A stretch of DNA of 55,821 bases from Mesorhizobium sp. dw_380 (GTDB lineage: Bacteria; Pseudomonadota; Alphaproteobacteria; Rhizobiales; Rhizobiaceae), in the NCBI RefSeq assembly GCF_018588885.1, contig NZ_JAFFIW010000039.1, forward strand, positions 1-55,821. Reading direction: 5' to 3'. The notes under the pieces were generated by a model. The model made no database searches and was not told the origin of the DNA. It saw nothing but the letters and a program-made list of their open reading frames with translations. The position numbers and the translations under genes were made by a program. This document shows positions 1 to 7,859 of the stretch, piece by piece. Every line of letters begins with the position of its first letter. Position 1 is the first letter of the stretch.

Positions 1-860
1 TGAATGGTGATCGTCACGGTCTGCGTGTCGGTACCGCCGGTGTGGCCGTCGTCGGCCTTGATCGTGTAGGTGAGCGTCAGCGTCTCGCCCTCGGCGAGGA
101 AGTCGAAGACCTGCGACGCCGAGTTGAACGTCCAACCCAGATTGTGGGTTTCGCCCGGGTCGGCTGTCAGCGACGCCGGCGAAACCGTCAACATGCCGAG
201 CACGGTGGCGCCGCTCAGCCCGCCCGTGGTGCCGGCGAGCGACACTGCGGTCACGCTTGCGCTCACCGTGTCGGAGACATCAGCATCGTTCACCGTCAGC
301 GTGCCGCTCGTCGTCAGGGCCGCATTAGTCTCGCTCAGCGAGGCGGCCGCGCTGTCGGTCGTCACCAGATGGATGTCGGGTTTGTCGTTGGTCCCGGTGA
401 ATTGAATGGAGGTCGTGGCCCAGCTCAGCGTGCCATTGCCGAGTTGAATGGCGTAGGTCAGTTTGTCGACAAGGACCTGACCGGCCGAAAGTGCCTGCAA
501 CAGCCCATCGATATTCGCCGTGTCGTAGTGGATCGTGCCATCGCTGGCTATCCAGATTTTAGCCCCCAAGAGGCTTTTGTCGGTGGTCCCGGTGACACCC
601 GAGCTATCAGTGGAATACGTCGTGTCACGCGTGAGCAGATCTGCCGGGGCATATGTCTTCGTTGCGGTTGACGCTGATGCACTGTCTGCGTTGTCGATGG
701 AGTAGAGCAGCTTGGCTGCGCCACCCAGATCATTCGCCAAAACATTCAGGATCAGAATCCCAGTTGCATCTTCCGAATAGAGGAAGATGTCACCCTGTGC
801 CTGCGGTGTGTTGGAGAATGACGTCGTTGTGCCGCCGGCACCGGTGACCTGAGTAGCCAT
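1..860 (-). CDS. VCBS-repeat surface/secreted protein, 5' part (runs off the left edge)
   Basis: The frame is open from an ATG at 860 to base 1 without a stop, so only the first ~286 residues are present and the C-terminus lies outside the window. An A/G-rich GGGGGTGAAAA precedes the start. The N-terminus begins MATQVTGAGG and lacks a classical signal peptide. Further in, Thr/Ser/Asp-rich segments such as TLTVNDADVSDT and the TLTYTIKADDGHTGGTDTQTVTITI-type ending match the VCBS/cadherin-like repeats of large adhesins. Such proteins are usually exported by type I secretion through a C-terminal signal, which cannot be checked here. The role as an adhesin or biofilm matrix protein is inferred from family. 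An upstream element at 1071-1207 recurs upstream of the cyclase-YcaO operon. Confidence 0.85.
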   Translation of the reverse strand, partial: MATQVTGAGGTTTSFSNTPQAQGDIFLYSEDATGILILNVLANDLGGAAKLLYSIDNADSASASTATKTYAPADLLTRDTTYSTDSSGVTGTTDKSLLGAKIWIASDGTIHYDTANIDGLLQALSAGQVLVDKLTYAIQLGNGTLSWATTSIQFTGTNDKPDIHLVTTDSAAASLSETNAALTTSGTLTVNDADVSDTVSASVTAVSLAGTTGGLSGATVLGMLTVSPASLTADPGETHNLGWTFNSASQVFDFLAEGETLTLTYTIKADDGHTGGTDTQTVTITI

Positions 861-1280
861 TTTTCACCCCCTGTTGTTCTATGACAGACGCCCCTACGCC
901 TGTTTGTTTGACAGCCCTCAACGGCCGACTGCTCCTGTCGGAGCAATCGCCGCACGATCGGCACATAGTTGGGTCGGAAGTAAATTGTCGGCGCATCATC
1001 CAAGAAGCCGCCGCGCTACGAACAGCCGGCTTACGCCGGCCATTCACGGACAGATGGTGACTCCATGATGGTGGCCGCGACGACATTGGTCGTGGCTCTA
1101 CGTCTCCCTACCCCAACTGCATCCATCTAACTCATCAGCCACCGACCAACGAGATTTTTAGAGAATGCTTATATTAGGAGATTATTAACTCTACGATAGA
1201 GGAAGCGTCAACGTGCAAGTTGCAAAACAGTTAATCGTTGAAGTCAAAGCAGAGCGAGAGCCATCGTCGTGGCCTTGCCT
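861..1280. other. 420-bp intergenic region upstream of the VCBS gene
   Basis: No convincing gene is seen here. The stretch contains the VCBS ribosome-binding site next to 860 and copy 1 of a ~137-bp repeat (1071-1207). An A+T-rich block near 1150-1200 could hold promoter elements, but I cannot assign a -35/-10 pair with confidence. Confidence 0.5.
1071..1207 (+). repeat. Dispersed intergenic repeat, copy 1
   Basis: This ~137-bp stretch matches 40953-41087 in the same orientation with about 12 differences, two of them single-base indels. The first ~53 bases are identical. They include an interrupted dyad, GCGACGACATTGGTCGTGGC (1077-1096), symmetric apart from one pair. The rest is A+T-rich (CTTATATTAGG...ATTAA). 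Copy 1 lies ~210 bp upstream of the minus-strand VCBS gene; copy 2 lies ~225 bp upstream of the plus-strand cyclase gene. The two genes point in opposite directions relative to the element. It could be a shared regulatory region or a small mobile/structural repeat. Confidence 0.85.
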
Positions 1281-1694
1281 TCAACCAAAATGGGTGCAGT
1301 CGGACGGTAAGTCCTCAGGCTGAGGCCGCAGCGCAGTCGCCCGAAGTCTGCTTTCATGAGACGACAAAGCTGATCGCAACGGCCGAGATGCTGCGCGGTC
1401 CCACTTCCATTTGGCAAACCGCCGGACCGGCCGAGCACTCACAAAGGCGCGCTTGAGATCGCCCGCGCGGTTCTGGTCCGAAAACCTCACGCTCACGCCG
1501 CGTTGTCGAAAATAGGCCTGCATCAACGTGCGGCCCGAGCGGTTGTTCTGCGCCAACTTGGTCGGATCGAACCCTACCTGTTTTATCCCTTTTCGTGTCA
1601 ACGCTGCCTTAAGCGCCGCGACATGTGCGTCGATGTCGGCATTGTCCGCCCGGAGCGAGGCATAGATATTTTCGGTCGCCTCGGCCACGGTCAC
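1281..1694 (-). CDS. Small conserved-type hypothetical protein
   Basis: A 137-residue frame starts at a GTG. The first ~70 residues look like a genuine protein: a helical region around AALKAALTRKGIKQV, then a polar segment with LMQAYFRQRG. I recognise this pattern from short rhizobial hypotheticals but know no function. The C-terminal half is Arg-rich and of lower quality, which suggests that a frameshift replaced the native ending. No strong ribosome-binding site is seen. It is oriented like the next two small genes, about 250 bases downstream of them. Confidence 0.4.
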   Translation of the reverse strand: MTVAEATENIYASLRADNADIDAHVAALKAALTRKGIKQVGFDPTKLAQNNRSGRTLMQAYFRQRGVSVRFSDQNRAGDLKRAFVSARPVRRFAKWKWDRAASRPLRSALSSHESRLRATALRPQPEDLPSDCTHFG

Positions 1695-1948
1695 TTCGCT
1701 CGTCGCCCCGTTGGCTGGTTGGATGGCAGCTTAGCACAGATACGCGGCTCCGCCGATACTGATGAGACCGTCAATGCACAACGGCCCGGTTTTGGTAAGC
1801 GACGACAGTGTCGCTTCGAACTTGCAACCAATTCGCGACCGCAGGAACCGGCGGCGAAGCCCGATGCATTCTCTATCGACGCGCCTTGGCTTATTGCATT
1901 TGTCCATCTCGTTGTACTCAAATTGCTAGGCACTTTGGTCGACAGGTA

Positions 1949-2305
1949 CTAATGCCCGATTCCCACAGCCTTTTGCCGACGAGACCTGACCGCCTCAAGC
2001 AGTTCGCGCTCGCTGGTGTGAGCATTTCGAAAAATGGCCACAACCATTACCGCCAGGATTTCGGCGTCCGGGTCCAAAGGGTCGAGATGCTCAGCCACGC
2101 AGACATGGTCGAATACGCGTTCGCAAACGGCCAGATCATGAGGGCTGAGGCAGGTGCTATTGAAATGCCGACGCAGCATCAGTGCGAACCTTTCGGGGCC
2201 CGCCACCCGTTCTTGCGGCGGGCTTTTGCTGATCAACCGCTGAAGCGACTGTCTAAATGGCGATGTCGTCTGCAGTGCAATGAAATCAGTTGACTTACTT
2301 GCCAC
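1949..2305 (-). CDS. Hypothetical protein (118 aa), second gene of a two-gene operon
   Basis: The product is soluble with no membrane segment. Residues ~30-60 (around ERVAGPERFALMLRRHF) and ~65-100 (SPHDLAVCERVFDHVCV, then a DPDAEILAVMVVAIFRN helix) look like a compact helical domain. Its start overlaps the 3' end of the upstream HTH-like gene by 11 bases, so the two are probably co-translated. I do not recognise a family. Co-transcription with a DNA-binding protein suggests a small regulatory or mobile-element-derived pair. This is inference only. Confidence 0.55.
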   Translation of the reverse strand: MASKSTDFIALQTTSPFRQSLQRLISKSPPQERVAGPERFALMLRRHFNSTCLSPHDLAVCERVFDHVCVAEHLDPLDPDAEILAVMVVAIFRNAHTSERELLEAVRSRRQKAVGIGH

Positions 2306-2597
2306 CTGATGATTGCTCTGTTATCAATCCCAAAATAAGCGCACACTCACGTGCTTTATATTGTCCGGCTATCATGAGTTGGTAGTAATCTTGCCGCTTG
2401 TGTTCCGGGACGTGAAAACCGCGCCGAAATTCGGCTGCCTCTTTGGCAGTTCGAGTGCAACCGAGCTTACTGGCGGTGACTTTCAAACTCGCCAGCGAGC
2501 ATCCGATCTTTGCCGCAATATTTTTCAACGGCTCGTTGTTGCCGTATCCATCAAGAATTATCCGGCGACGAGCTTCGCTGTTGAGCTTTTCGGTCAT
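2295..2597 (-). CDS. Small helix-turn-helix-like protein
   Basis: This 100-residue protein is preceded by a good ribosome-binding site (GGAGACCACTGAA before the ATG at 2597). Residues ~10-45 (RRRIILDGYGNNEPLKNIAAKIGC, then LASLKVTASKLGC) read as a helix-turn-helix of the kind in GcrA-like or transposase N-terminal domains. The second half carries another helix with a Tyr-rich segment (RQDYYQLMIAGQYKA). DNA binding is inferred from this pattern; the target is unknown. It leads a two-gene minus-strand operon. Confidence 0.55.
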   Translation of the reverse strand: MTEKLNSEARRRIILDGYGNNEPLKNIAAKIGCSLASLKVTASKLGCTRTAKEAAEFRRGFHVPEHKRQDYYQLMIAGQYKARECALILGLITEQSSGGK

Positions 2598-2827
2598 TTC
2601 AGTGGTCTCCTCAACTGGTATTCCACGATGTCCGATCTATACGTACCGAGTTGGAGAGTGTCGTTAGCTTCGCATCCAGAAACTTATCTCGGAATGCATT
2701 TCTTGCCGTAATCCAGCGTGATCGCGGTTTCAGCCGACACGAGTTCATCAGCCTTGCCAGATCCTCAGGTACACCACATGATTGAGAGGGGCATGGGGCA
2801 TACCCGATTCGGATATGGCACCACGCT

Positions 2828-3970
2828 ATGGACACTAAGAGGCAGGACGAGTCCTCTGCGGGGCAGCCACGGGAGCGTGATCGACGTCGTTGGCCACGCG
2901 AAGGCCAATCCCACAATGAGGACACTTCATCGCTCGCGCCGGCGTTCGAGCCTCTGCCCTTTTCAACGCTCGAACTGGCGCCAGAGGATCAATTCGCTGC
3001 TTGGCAAGCGCATATGGCGCCGCTTGTCGAGGTCAGCTTGCCGGATGACAAATCGCTGAACGATGGCTTTCCCGTCGACCACACGGCTTGGAATCTCGGT
3101 GGCATGCTGATCGTTCAACAGCGCGCGCCGGCACATAGCTACGTGCGTTCCGCCGCGAAGCTCCGATCCAGTTCGATCGATCACTGGTATATTGTCTTGC
3201 CTCGTGCGGGCCGGTCGTGGACGGAGGTCGATCGCCGCGTTGCGGAAAACCAGCCGGGCAATTTGGAGATCAGATCGCTTGGCTACCCGTTTCGCGGGAG
3301 GGTAACGGACTCGGAAAGTCTCGTTCTCTATCTGCCGCGTGATCTGTTCTCTGATGCGGCGTCCACTCTCGATGCAAAGAACAATTCAATTCTGTCCGGC
3401 AACTTTGCCAACCTGTTGGTCGACTACGTCAGCAGTATCGAAGCAAGGCTGCGCAGTCTTACGGCTGAAGATCTGCCCCGCATCGTTCACGCAACACGCA
3501 GCATGATCATTGCCTGCCTCGCGCCTCCGGCGGAACACGCCGCGGCCGCCGAACAATTGGCGAGCGTCGCGCTGATGGAGCGAGCGCGTCGATACGTCCA
3601 AAACAATCTGGATGCGGCTCATCTGACACCGGATTCAATGTCCCGGGCGCTCGGCGTATCCCGCTCTCGTCTCTATCAATTGTTCGAACCGAGCGGTGGC
3701 GTCCTCCATTACATACAAAGTCGCCGCCTTCTGGCAGCCCATGTGGCGATTAGCAATCCTGCGGACAGCCGGCGCATTGTTGAAATTGCGGAAGCCTTCG
3801 GGTTTAGTTCAGCGGCTAATTTCAGCCGGGCATTCAGCAAGGAATTCGGTTACAGCCCCCGCGAAGGCCGCAGTGCTGTGGTGTTGCCGCGCCCTGTCCA
3901 CTCCGTTTCGCATGCCGGACACGAGGAGGCCTCTTCCTTTGAAGGTTGGCTAAAGGCGCTCGGAAGCTGA
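2828..3970 (+). CDS. AraC family transcriptional regulator
   Basis: The 380-residue protein has an N-terminal AraC-type ligand/dimerisation domain (~35-220, typical opening LPFSTLELAPEDQFAAW). A C-terminal AraC/XylS DNA-binding domain spans ~265-355: first HTH around MSRALGVSRSRLYQLF, second around IVEIAEAFGFSSAANFSRAFSKEFGYSP. The latter is the family's signature. The first ~35 residues are low-quality sequence, so translation may start later, but no better start with a Shine-Dalgarno site is in frame. The neighbouring plus-strand GGDEF-EAL gene begins ~280 bases downstream. The effector is unknown. Confidence 0.85.
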   Translation: MDTKRQDESSAGQPRERDRRRWPREGQSHNEDTSSLAPAFEPLPFSTLELAPEDQFAAWQAHMAPLVEVSLPDDKSLNDGFPVDHTAWNLGGMLIVQQRAPAHSYVRSAAKLRSSSIDHWYIVLPRAGRSWTEVDRRVAENQPGNLEIRSLGYPFRGRVTDSESLVLYLPRDLFSDAASTLDAKNNSILSGNFANLLVDYVSSIEARLRSLTAEDLPRIVHATRSMIIACLAPPAEHAAAAEQLASVALMERARRYVQNNLDAAHLTPDSMSRALGVSRSRLYQLFEPSGGVLHYIQSRRLLAAHVAISNPADSRRIVEIAEAFGFSSAANFSRAFSKEFGYSPREGRSAVVLPRPVHSVSHAGHEEASSFEGWLKALGS

Positions 3971-4251
3971 TTAGAGGATCGGGGATGGTTGAAGTGGGGC
4001 GGGCTCAAAACAGGAGCGGGAAAGATCACGACGCCTCATGGATCAGAATATTTCGTGTCGCGTCCACCGCGCTATCAATCATATACCGGTTGCCGATTTA
4101 TTAACCAACTGTTCATCGCTATCGCCGCCAATTACAGCGGAGCATACATTGCAACTACGCAGCACGCGACTCTTGTTGAGATTGCGAGTTGAATGTTTGC
4201 GAAGCTTGACAGTTATGCTATTTCTGGATTGGGGGATGTGGGAGGTGGCTA

Positions 4252-5988
4252 TTGCACCCGGAGGCATCAGGCATCGGCCCGGAAGGGCCTTCCTCAAGCG
4301 ATGCAGCACGTCCCGGCGAAGCGCTGTTCGCTGACCTTTTGGCGTACACGACCGAATTTTTGTCGTTCTATGATCGCGACTTCTGTCTGACGCACTACGC
4401 AGCCAAACTCAAAGGCGTGTACGGAGGCGCGGTGGTGCCAGGTGCCGCCATCTGGGAGATCTACCCGAGCTTCCTCGATGCGGGGTATCGAGACGAATTT
4501 CTTCGTGTGTTCCACGGCGGCTCGCCGGCAAGCATTGATTTGCCGCGATCATCGGGCGAAGCGCGGCGGTCCGCTTTCGTTTTCGCCACTGCAAATGGTG
4601 TGGGAATCATCGAATCAAGGGAGCGCGATGGGCGGAGCGTAGTGGAGGAGCAAGAGCATGTAATTCTGCTCCATCAGGCGACGCATGACGCGCTGACCGG
4701 ACTACAGAATCGCCGGCGTTTCGGCGATCGGCTGCAGCAGGCAATGGCCGCCCTCGGCGGATCAAAGCCTAAAGCCGCCCTTCTACAAATCGATCTTGAC
4801 GATTTCAAAGCGGTCAACGACACGCTCGGCCATGGAGCAGGCGACACCCTTCTTCAACTCGCGGCGGGTCGTATCCGTGACGCGCTGCAGGAGGGCGAAT
4901 CCGCATACCGGTATGCCGGCGATGAGTTCGCTGTCATCCAATTGGGAAAGGAGCAGCCAGCAGAGGCTGAGCGCCTTGCCGGATCGCTGGTCGACGCGTT
5001 CAAGAACCCGTTCATCATCAACGGCATTCCCGTCTTCGTCGGCTCGAGCATCGGAATTGCTTTCGGGCCGGAGCACGGGACCGATGGCGAACAGTTGATG
5101 AAAGCCGCTGATATTGCTCTTTACGCAGCCAAGACAGATGGGCGCGGCTGCGCTCGAACATTCAACCGTTCGATGCTGCTTTTGCTCGAGCAACGCGAGA
5201 ATCTGAGACGCAGCCTTCGAACCGCGCTGGAGCGGGGCGAGCTTTATCTGGAGTATCAGCCGCTCATTCGGCCTCCCTCTTCGGTGATCGGTTTCGAAGC
5301 GCTGCTGCGATGGCGGCACCCCGAGGTCGGAATCATTCCACCCAACGTGTTCATACCGATCGCCGAAGCCGACGGTCTGATGGACGACATTGGACGATGG
5401 GTGCTCGAGGAAGCCTGTCGCCAGGCATTGACGTGGCCTTCCTCGCTGACAGTCGCAGTGAACCTGTCACCAGCTCAGTTCCTTAGCGGTTCGCTGACGG
5501 ACACCGTCGCCCAGATCATCGACGCAGTCGGAATCGAAGCCGAGAGACTTGAACTTGAGATAACCGAGACGGTCCTGCTTGAGAAGACGATCGACAATAT
5601 CGACACGTTGAATACTTTGAACGTCTTGGGAATACGAATTTCGCTCGACGACTTTGGCACGTACTACTCATCGTTAAGCTACCTTAAGAACTTTCCCTTC
5701 GATACTTTGAAGATCGATCAGTACTTTATTGCGGACCTGGAGACCGATCTCAAAAGCCAAACGATCGTGCGATCGATCATGAATCTGGCACACGGCCTGG
5801 GAATAAATGTCACTGCCGAGGGGGTTGAGACGTCGGCACAGGCACGGTGGCTGATCAAGGAAAATTGCGATTGTCTGCAAGGTAATTTCCTGGGGCGGCC
5901 GCTCGGAACCGAGGCGATCGGCGATTTCATCAAGCGATCCCCGCTGAAGGTGGTAAGAGCGGTGGAGCAGTCAAATCGGGCGCTCTAG
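4252..5988 (+). CDS. Bifunctional-type GGDEF-EAL cyclic-di-GMP protein
   Basis: The 578-residue product starts at a TTG, five bases after a strong GGAGGT (4241-4246). A PAS-like sensor (~20-125) leads into a GGDEF domain (~140-305) with DLDDFKAVNDTLGHGAGD and the active-site loop AGDEF. An EAL domain (~320-560) follows, with FEALLRWRHP, LEITETVLLE, SLDDFGTYYSSLSYL and FDTLKIDQYF. The GGDEF loop and EAL metal/base residues look intact, so both synthesis and hydrolysis of c-di-GMP are possible; which dominates cannot be told from sequence. No membrane segment is seen. It precedes the partner-switching module on the same strand, suggesting a role in surface or biofilm signalling. Confidence 0.93.
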   Translation: MHPEASGIGPEGPSSSDAARPGEALFADLLAYTTEFLSFYDRDFCLTHYAAKLKGVYGGAVVPGAAIWEIYPSFLDAGYRDEFLRVFHGGSPASIDLPRSSGEARRSAFVFATANGVGIIESRERDGRSVVEEQEHVILLHQATHDALTGLQNRRRFGDRLQQAMAALGGSKPKAALLQIDLDDFKAVNDTLGHGAGDTLLQLAAGRIRDALQEGESAYRYAGDEFAVIQLGKEQPAEAERLAGSLVDAFKNPFIINGIPVFVGSSIGIAFGPEHGTDGEQLMKAADIALYAAKTDGRGCARTFNRSMLLLLEQRENLRRSLRTALERGELYLEYQPLIRPPSSVIGFEALLRWRHPEVGIIPPNVFIPIAEADGLMDDIGRWVLEEACRQALTWPSSLTVAVNLSPAQFLSGSLTDTVAQIIDAVGIEAERLELEITETVLLEKTIDNIDTLNTLNVLGIRISLDDFGTYYSSLSYLKNFPFDTLKIDQYFIADLETDLKSQTIVRSIMNLAHGLGINVTAEGVETSAQARWLIKENCDCLQGNFLGRPLGTEAIGDFIKRSPLKVVRAVEQSNRAL

Positions 5989-6138
5989 CGCCTTGCACCC
6001 TTTGTTAACGATGAAGTGGGGATTTGTAGAACGATCGAGGCAGATACCGCGCAATTCTTCGAGTCGGTGCGAGACTGACTCATCAGGGGCGCGGTGAAAT
6101 CGTCGCGGAGGTCATCACCCCGCGAGGGTTCAACACTG

Positions 6139-6684
6139 ATGGAACGAGTGAGGATGCCGATGGGAGCTGTTCATCATGACCTGGCTGGCGGCGGGCCGAC
6201 CTTCGAACCCATGATCCAGATCGACATGGAAATCAAAGCTTTTGTCTCCGCTTGGAGACACTGCGATTATGTCTCGACATACATGGCCCGGATGATCAGT
6301 CAGAACAGGTCTGACTCGGTCCGGCATTCAAATCTCTTTTCCTCCGCCTTCAACGAATTGCTGGAAGTCGCCTTTCGCACGCGCCATGCCGATGGCGAAC
6401 TGGCATGCAGGGTGTCTCGCCATGGCGCAACGGATAGGATCGAGTTGACATTTCCTTGCGTACCGGAGGAGCGCCAATTCTACGAAGAAGCCGTGTCGCA
6501 ACTCGCGGGAATAGAGGCCAGAGAGCGGTACCTCAATTCGGTGTCTGGGGATCTCGCGCCGAGCCGCGAGCTCGTACTCCTGGAACTGGCTGTCGACTAC
6601 AACGCGACACTCTGGATCGAGGATGCCGACGGCGATGCAATCAAGCTTGTCGTAGATCTTCCGCTCGAGGGCTTGCAAAATTGA
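6139..6684 (+). CDS. GHKL/SiaB-like signalling protein (DUF6272-type)
   Basis: A soluble protein of ~181 residues. The segment SSAFNELLEVAFRTR resembles the N-box of GHKL ATPases (compare NELVENAVKFR in the gene at 10224). A clear glycine-rich ATP-lid is not obvious. The start is uncertain: ATG 6139 has GAGGGTT upstream, and a GTG at 6094 would add 15 residues. The stop overlaps the TTG start of the next gene (TTGA), so the two are translationally coupled. By family resemblance it is a regulatory kinase or binding partner in a switch with the STAS proteins of this operon. Confidence 0.6.
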   Translation: MERVRMPMGAVHHDLAGGGPTFEPMIQIDMEIKAFVSAWRHCDYVSTYMARMISQNRSDSVRHSNLFSSAFNELLEVAFRTRHADGELACRVSRHGATDRIELTFPCVPEERQFYEEAVSQLAGIEARERYLNSVSGDLAPSRELVLLELAVDYNATLWIEDADGDAIKLVVDLPLEGLQN

Positions 6685-7859
6685 GCCCTTACGACCTTCT
6701 CCCGCGCTTCAAGGCGCAATACGACGCGAACAACCAGGAGTTCTCCATATCGGGGGTGGTCCGGCCTCAGGCGATCGATGAGCTTGGGCCCAGCATAGCA
6801 TTGCTTCGCGATGCGATCGGCCGTGTGCGCGGCGTTCTCTACGTCAATGTCAGGCGCCTGACGCAGATGAACAACGCCGCGTTTCACACCTTTTCGAGGA
6901 TCATCATCGACGCTTGTCGCGCTCGACCCGAACTCAAATTCGTCGTCATCACGTCAAGCGTTGTCGGATGGACCTCGCGAAAATTCGGTCGCCTGAGCGG
7001 CATAGAACCGAACATCACGGTCGAGGAGTATGACACCGAATTCTATCCGGGGCAGGGCTTCCTTGAGGAAGGCGGCTTCGTACCGATCCTGCGCACTCAG
7101 ACAAAGATGACATGGCGCCACGAGCGCGCAATCTTGCCGCGACACGGCATGAGGCCCGGGATCGTCATGGCTGACATCTGTTGCGGGATCGGTGATTTCG
7201 CCGTGCTCGTGCAGAAGGAGTTCCAGCCATCGCGGATCGTCGCCCTCGACCACTCCATGACAAGCCTGGACTATGCTCGACGCGTGATGCGGGAGTTCGA
7301 CATCCGGGGGATCGAATACACCTATGGCGATGCGTCGGAGATGCTGCTCGACGAAACGCAGTTCGACTTGGTCACCTGCCGACATTCCCTTCAGATCTTC
7401 AATCGACCTGAACTTATCCTCAGGGAGCTCTACCGCATATGCAAGCCAGGCGGTCGGGTCTATATCACCAACGAGAAGAATTCGCATTGCCTCGGCGAAC
7501 CGCGTGCCGAAAGCATCCGTTGGACCTACGACGAGGTGGCGAAGCTGTTCAAGCATTTCGAGATGGACGTCGAGCTTGGGCCGAAGAGCCGGCGATACCT
7601 GGTCGAAGCCGGATTCGAGGACATTCGAGTAGAGACCTTCATGGTCACCAACCTGGACGGTGATCCGCAGGACTTCGCCGATGTCATTGCAGCCTGGGCG
7701 GATGTCTATGCGGGCGAGATGGCCACCAGACGCGGCGATGGACCGGAGTTCGTCGCACGGTTCCGGCAGGGCTTCGAGGACCACATTTTCGCTGCGCTCC
7801 ACCCAAAGGGTTATGCGGGTTGGCCGATTTGGGTCGCATCGGGGCGACGCCCGCAATGA
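6681..7859 (+). CDS. STAS-like domain fused to a SAM-dependent methyltransferase
   Basis: The frame is 392 residues when started at TTG 6681, which overlaps the previous stop. A longer upstream open frame exists but reads as Arg-rich noise. Residues ~1-115 (FSISGVVRPQAIDELG ... LYVNVRRLTQMNNAAFHTF) resemble the STAS-like protein at 10785. Residues ~140-300 form a class I methyltransferase: motif I ADICCGIGDFAVLV, then IVALDHSMTSLDYARR, a DLVTCRHSLQIF post-motif and LYRICKPGGRVYI. The fusion suggests methylation controlled by partner switching, but the substrate is unknown. It ends in an ATGA overlap with the phosphatase gene. Confidence 0.8.
   Translation: MSPYDLLPRFKAQYDANNQEFSISGVVRPQAIDELGPSIALLRDAIGRVRGVLYVNVRRLTQMNNAAFHTFSRIIIDACRARPELKFVVITSSVVGWTSRKFGRLSGIEPNITVEEYDTEFYPGQGFLEEGGFVPILRTQTKMTWRHERAILPRHGMRPGIVMADICCGIGDFAVLVQKEFQPSRIVALDHSMTSLDYARRVMREFDIRGIEYTYGDASEMLLDETQFDLVTCRHSLQIFNRPELILRELYRICKPGGRVYITNEKNSHCLGEPRAESIRWTYDEVAKLFKHFEMDVELGPKSRRYLVEAGFEDIRVETFMVTNLDGDPQDFADVIAAWADVYAGEMATRRGDGPEFVARFRQGFEDHIFAALHPKGYAGWPIWVASGRRPQ

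Noticed and set aside
6954..7856. 300-codon minus-strand frame opposite the STAS-methyltransferase
   Set aside because: The plus strand carries clear methyltransferase motifs and coupled starts and stops; the antisense product shows no recognisable family.
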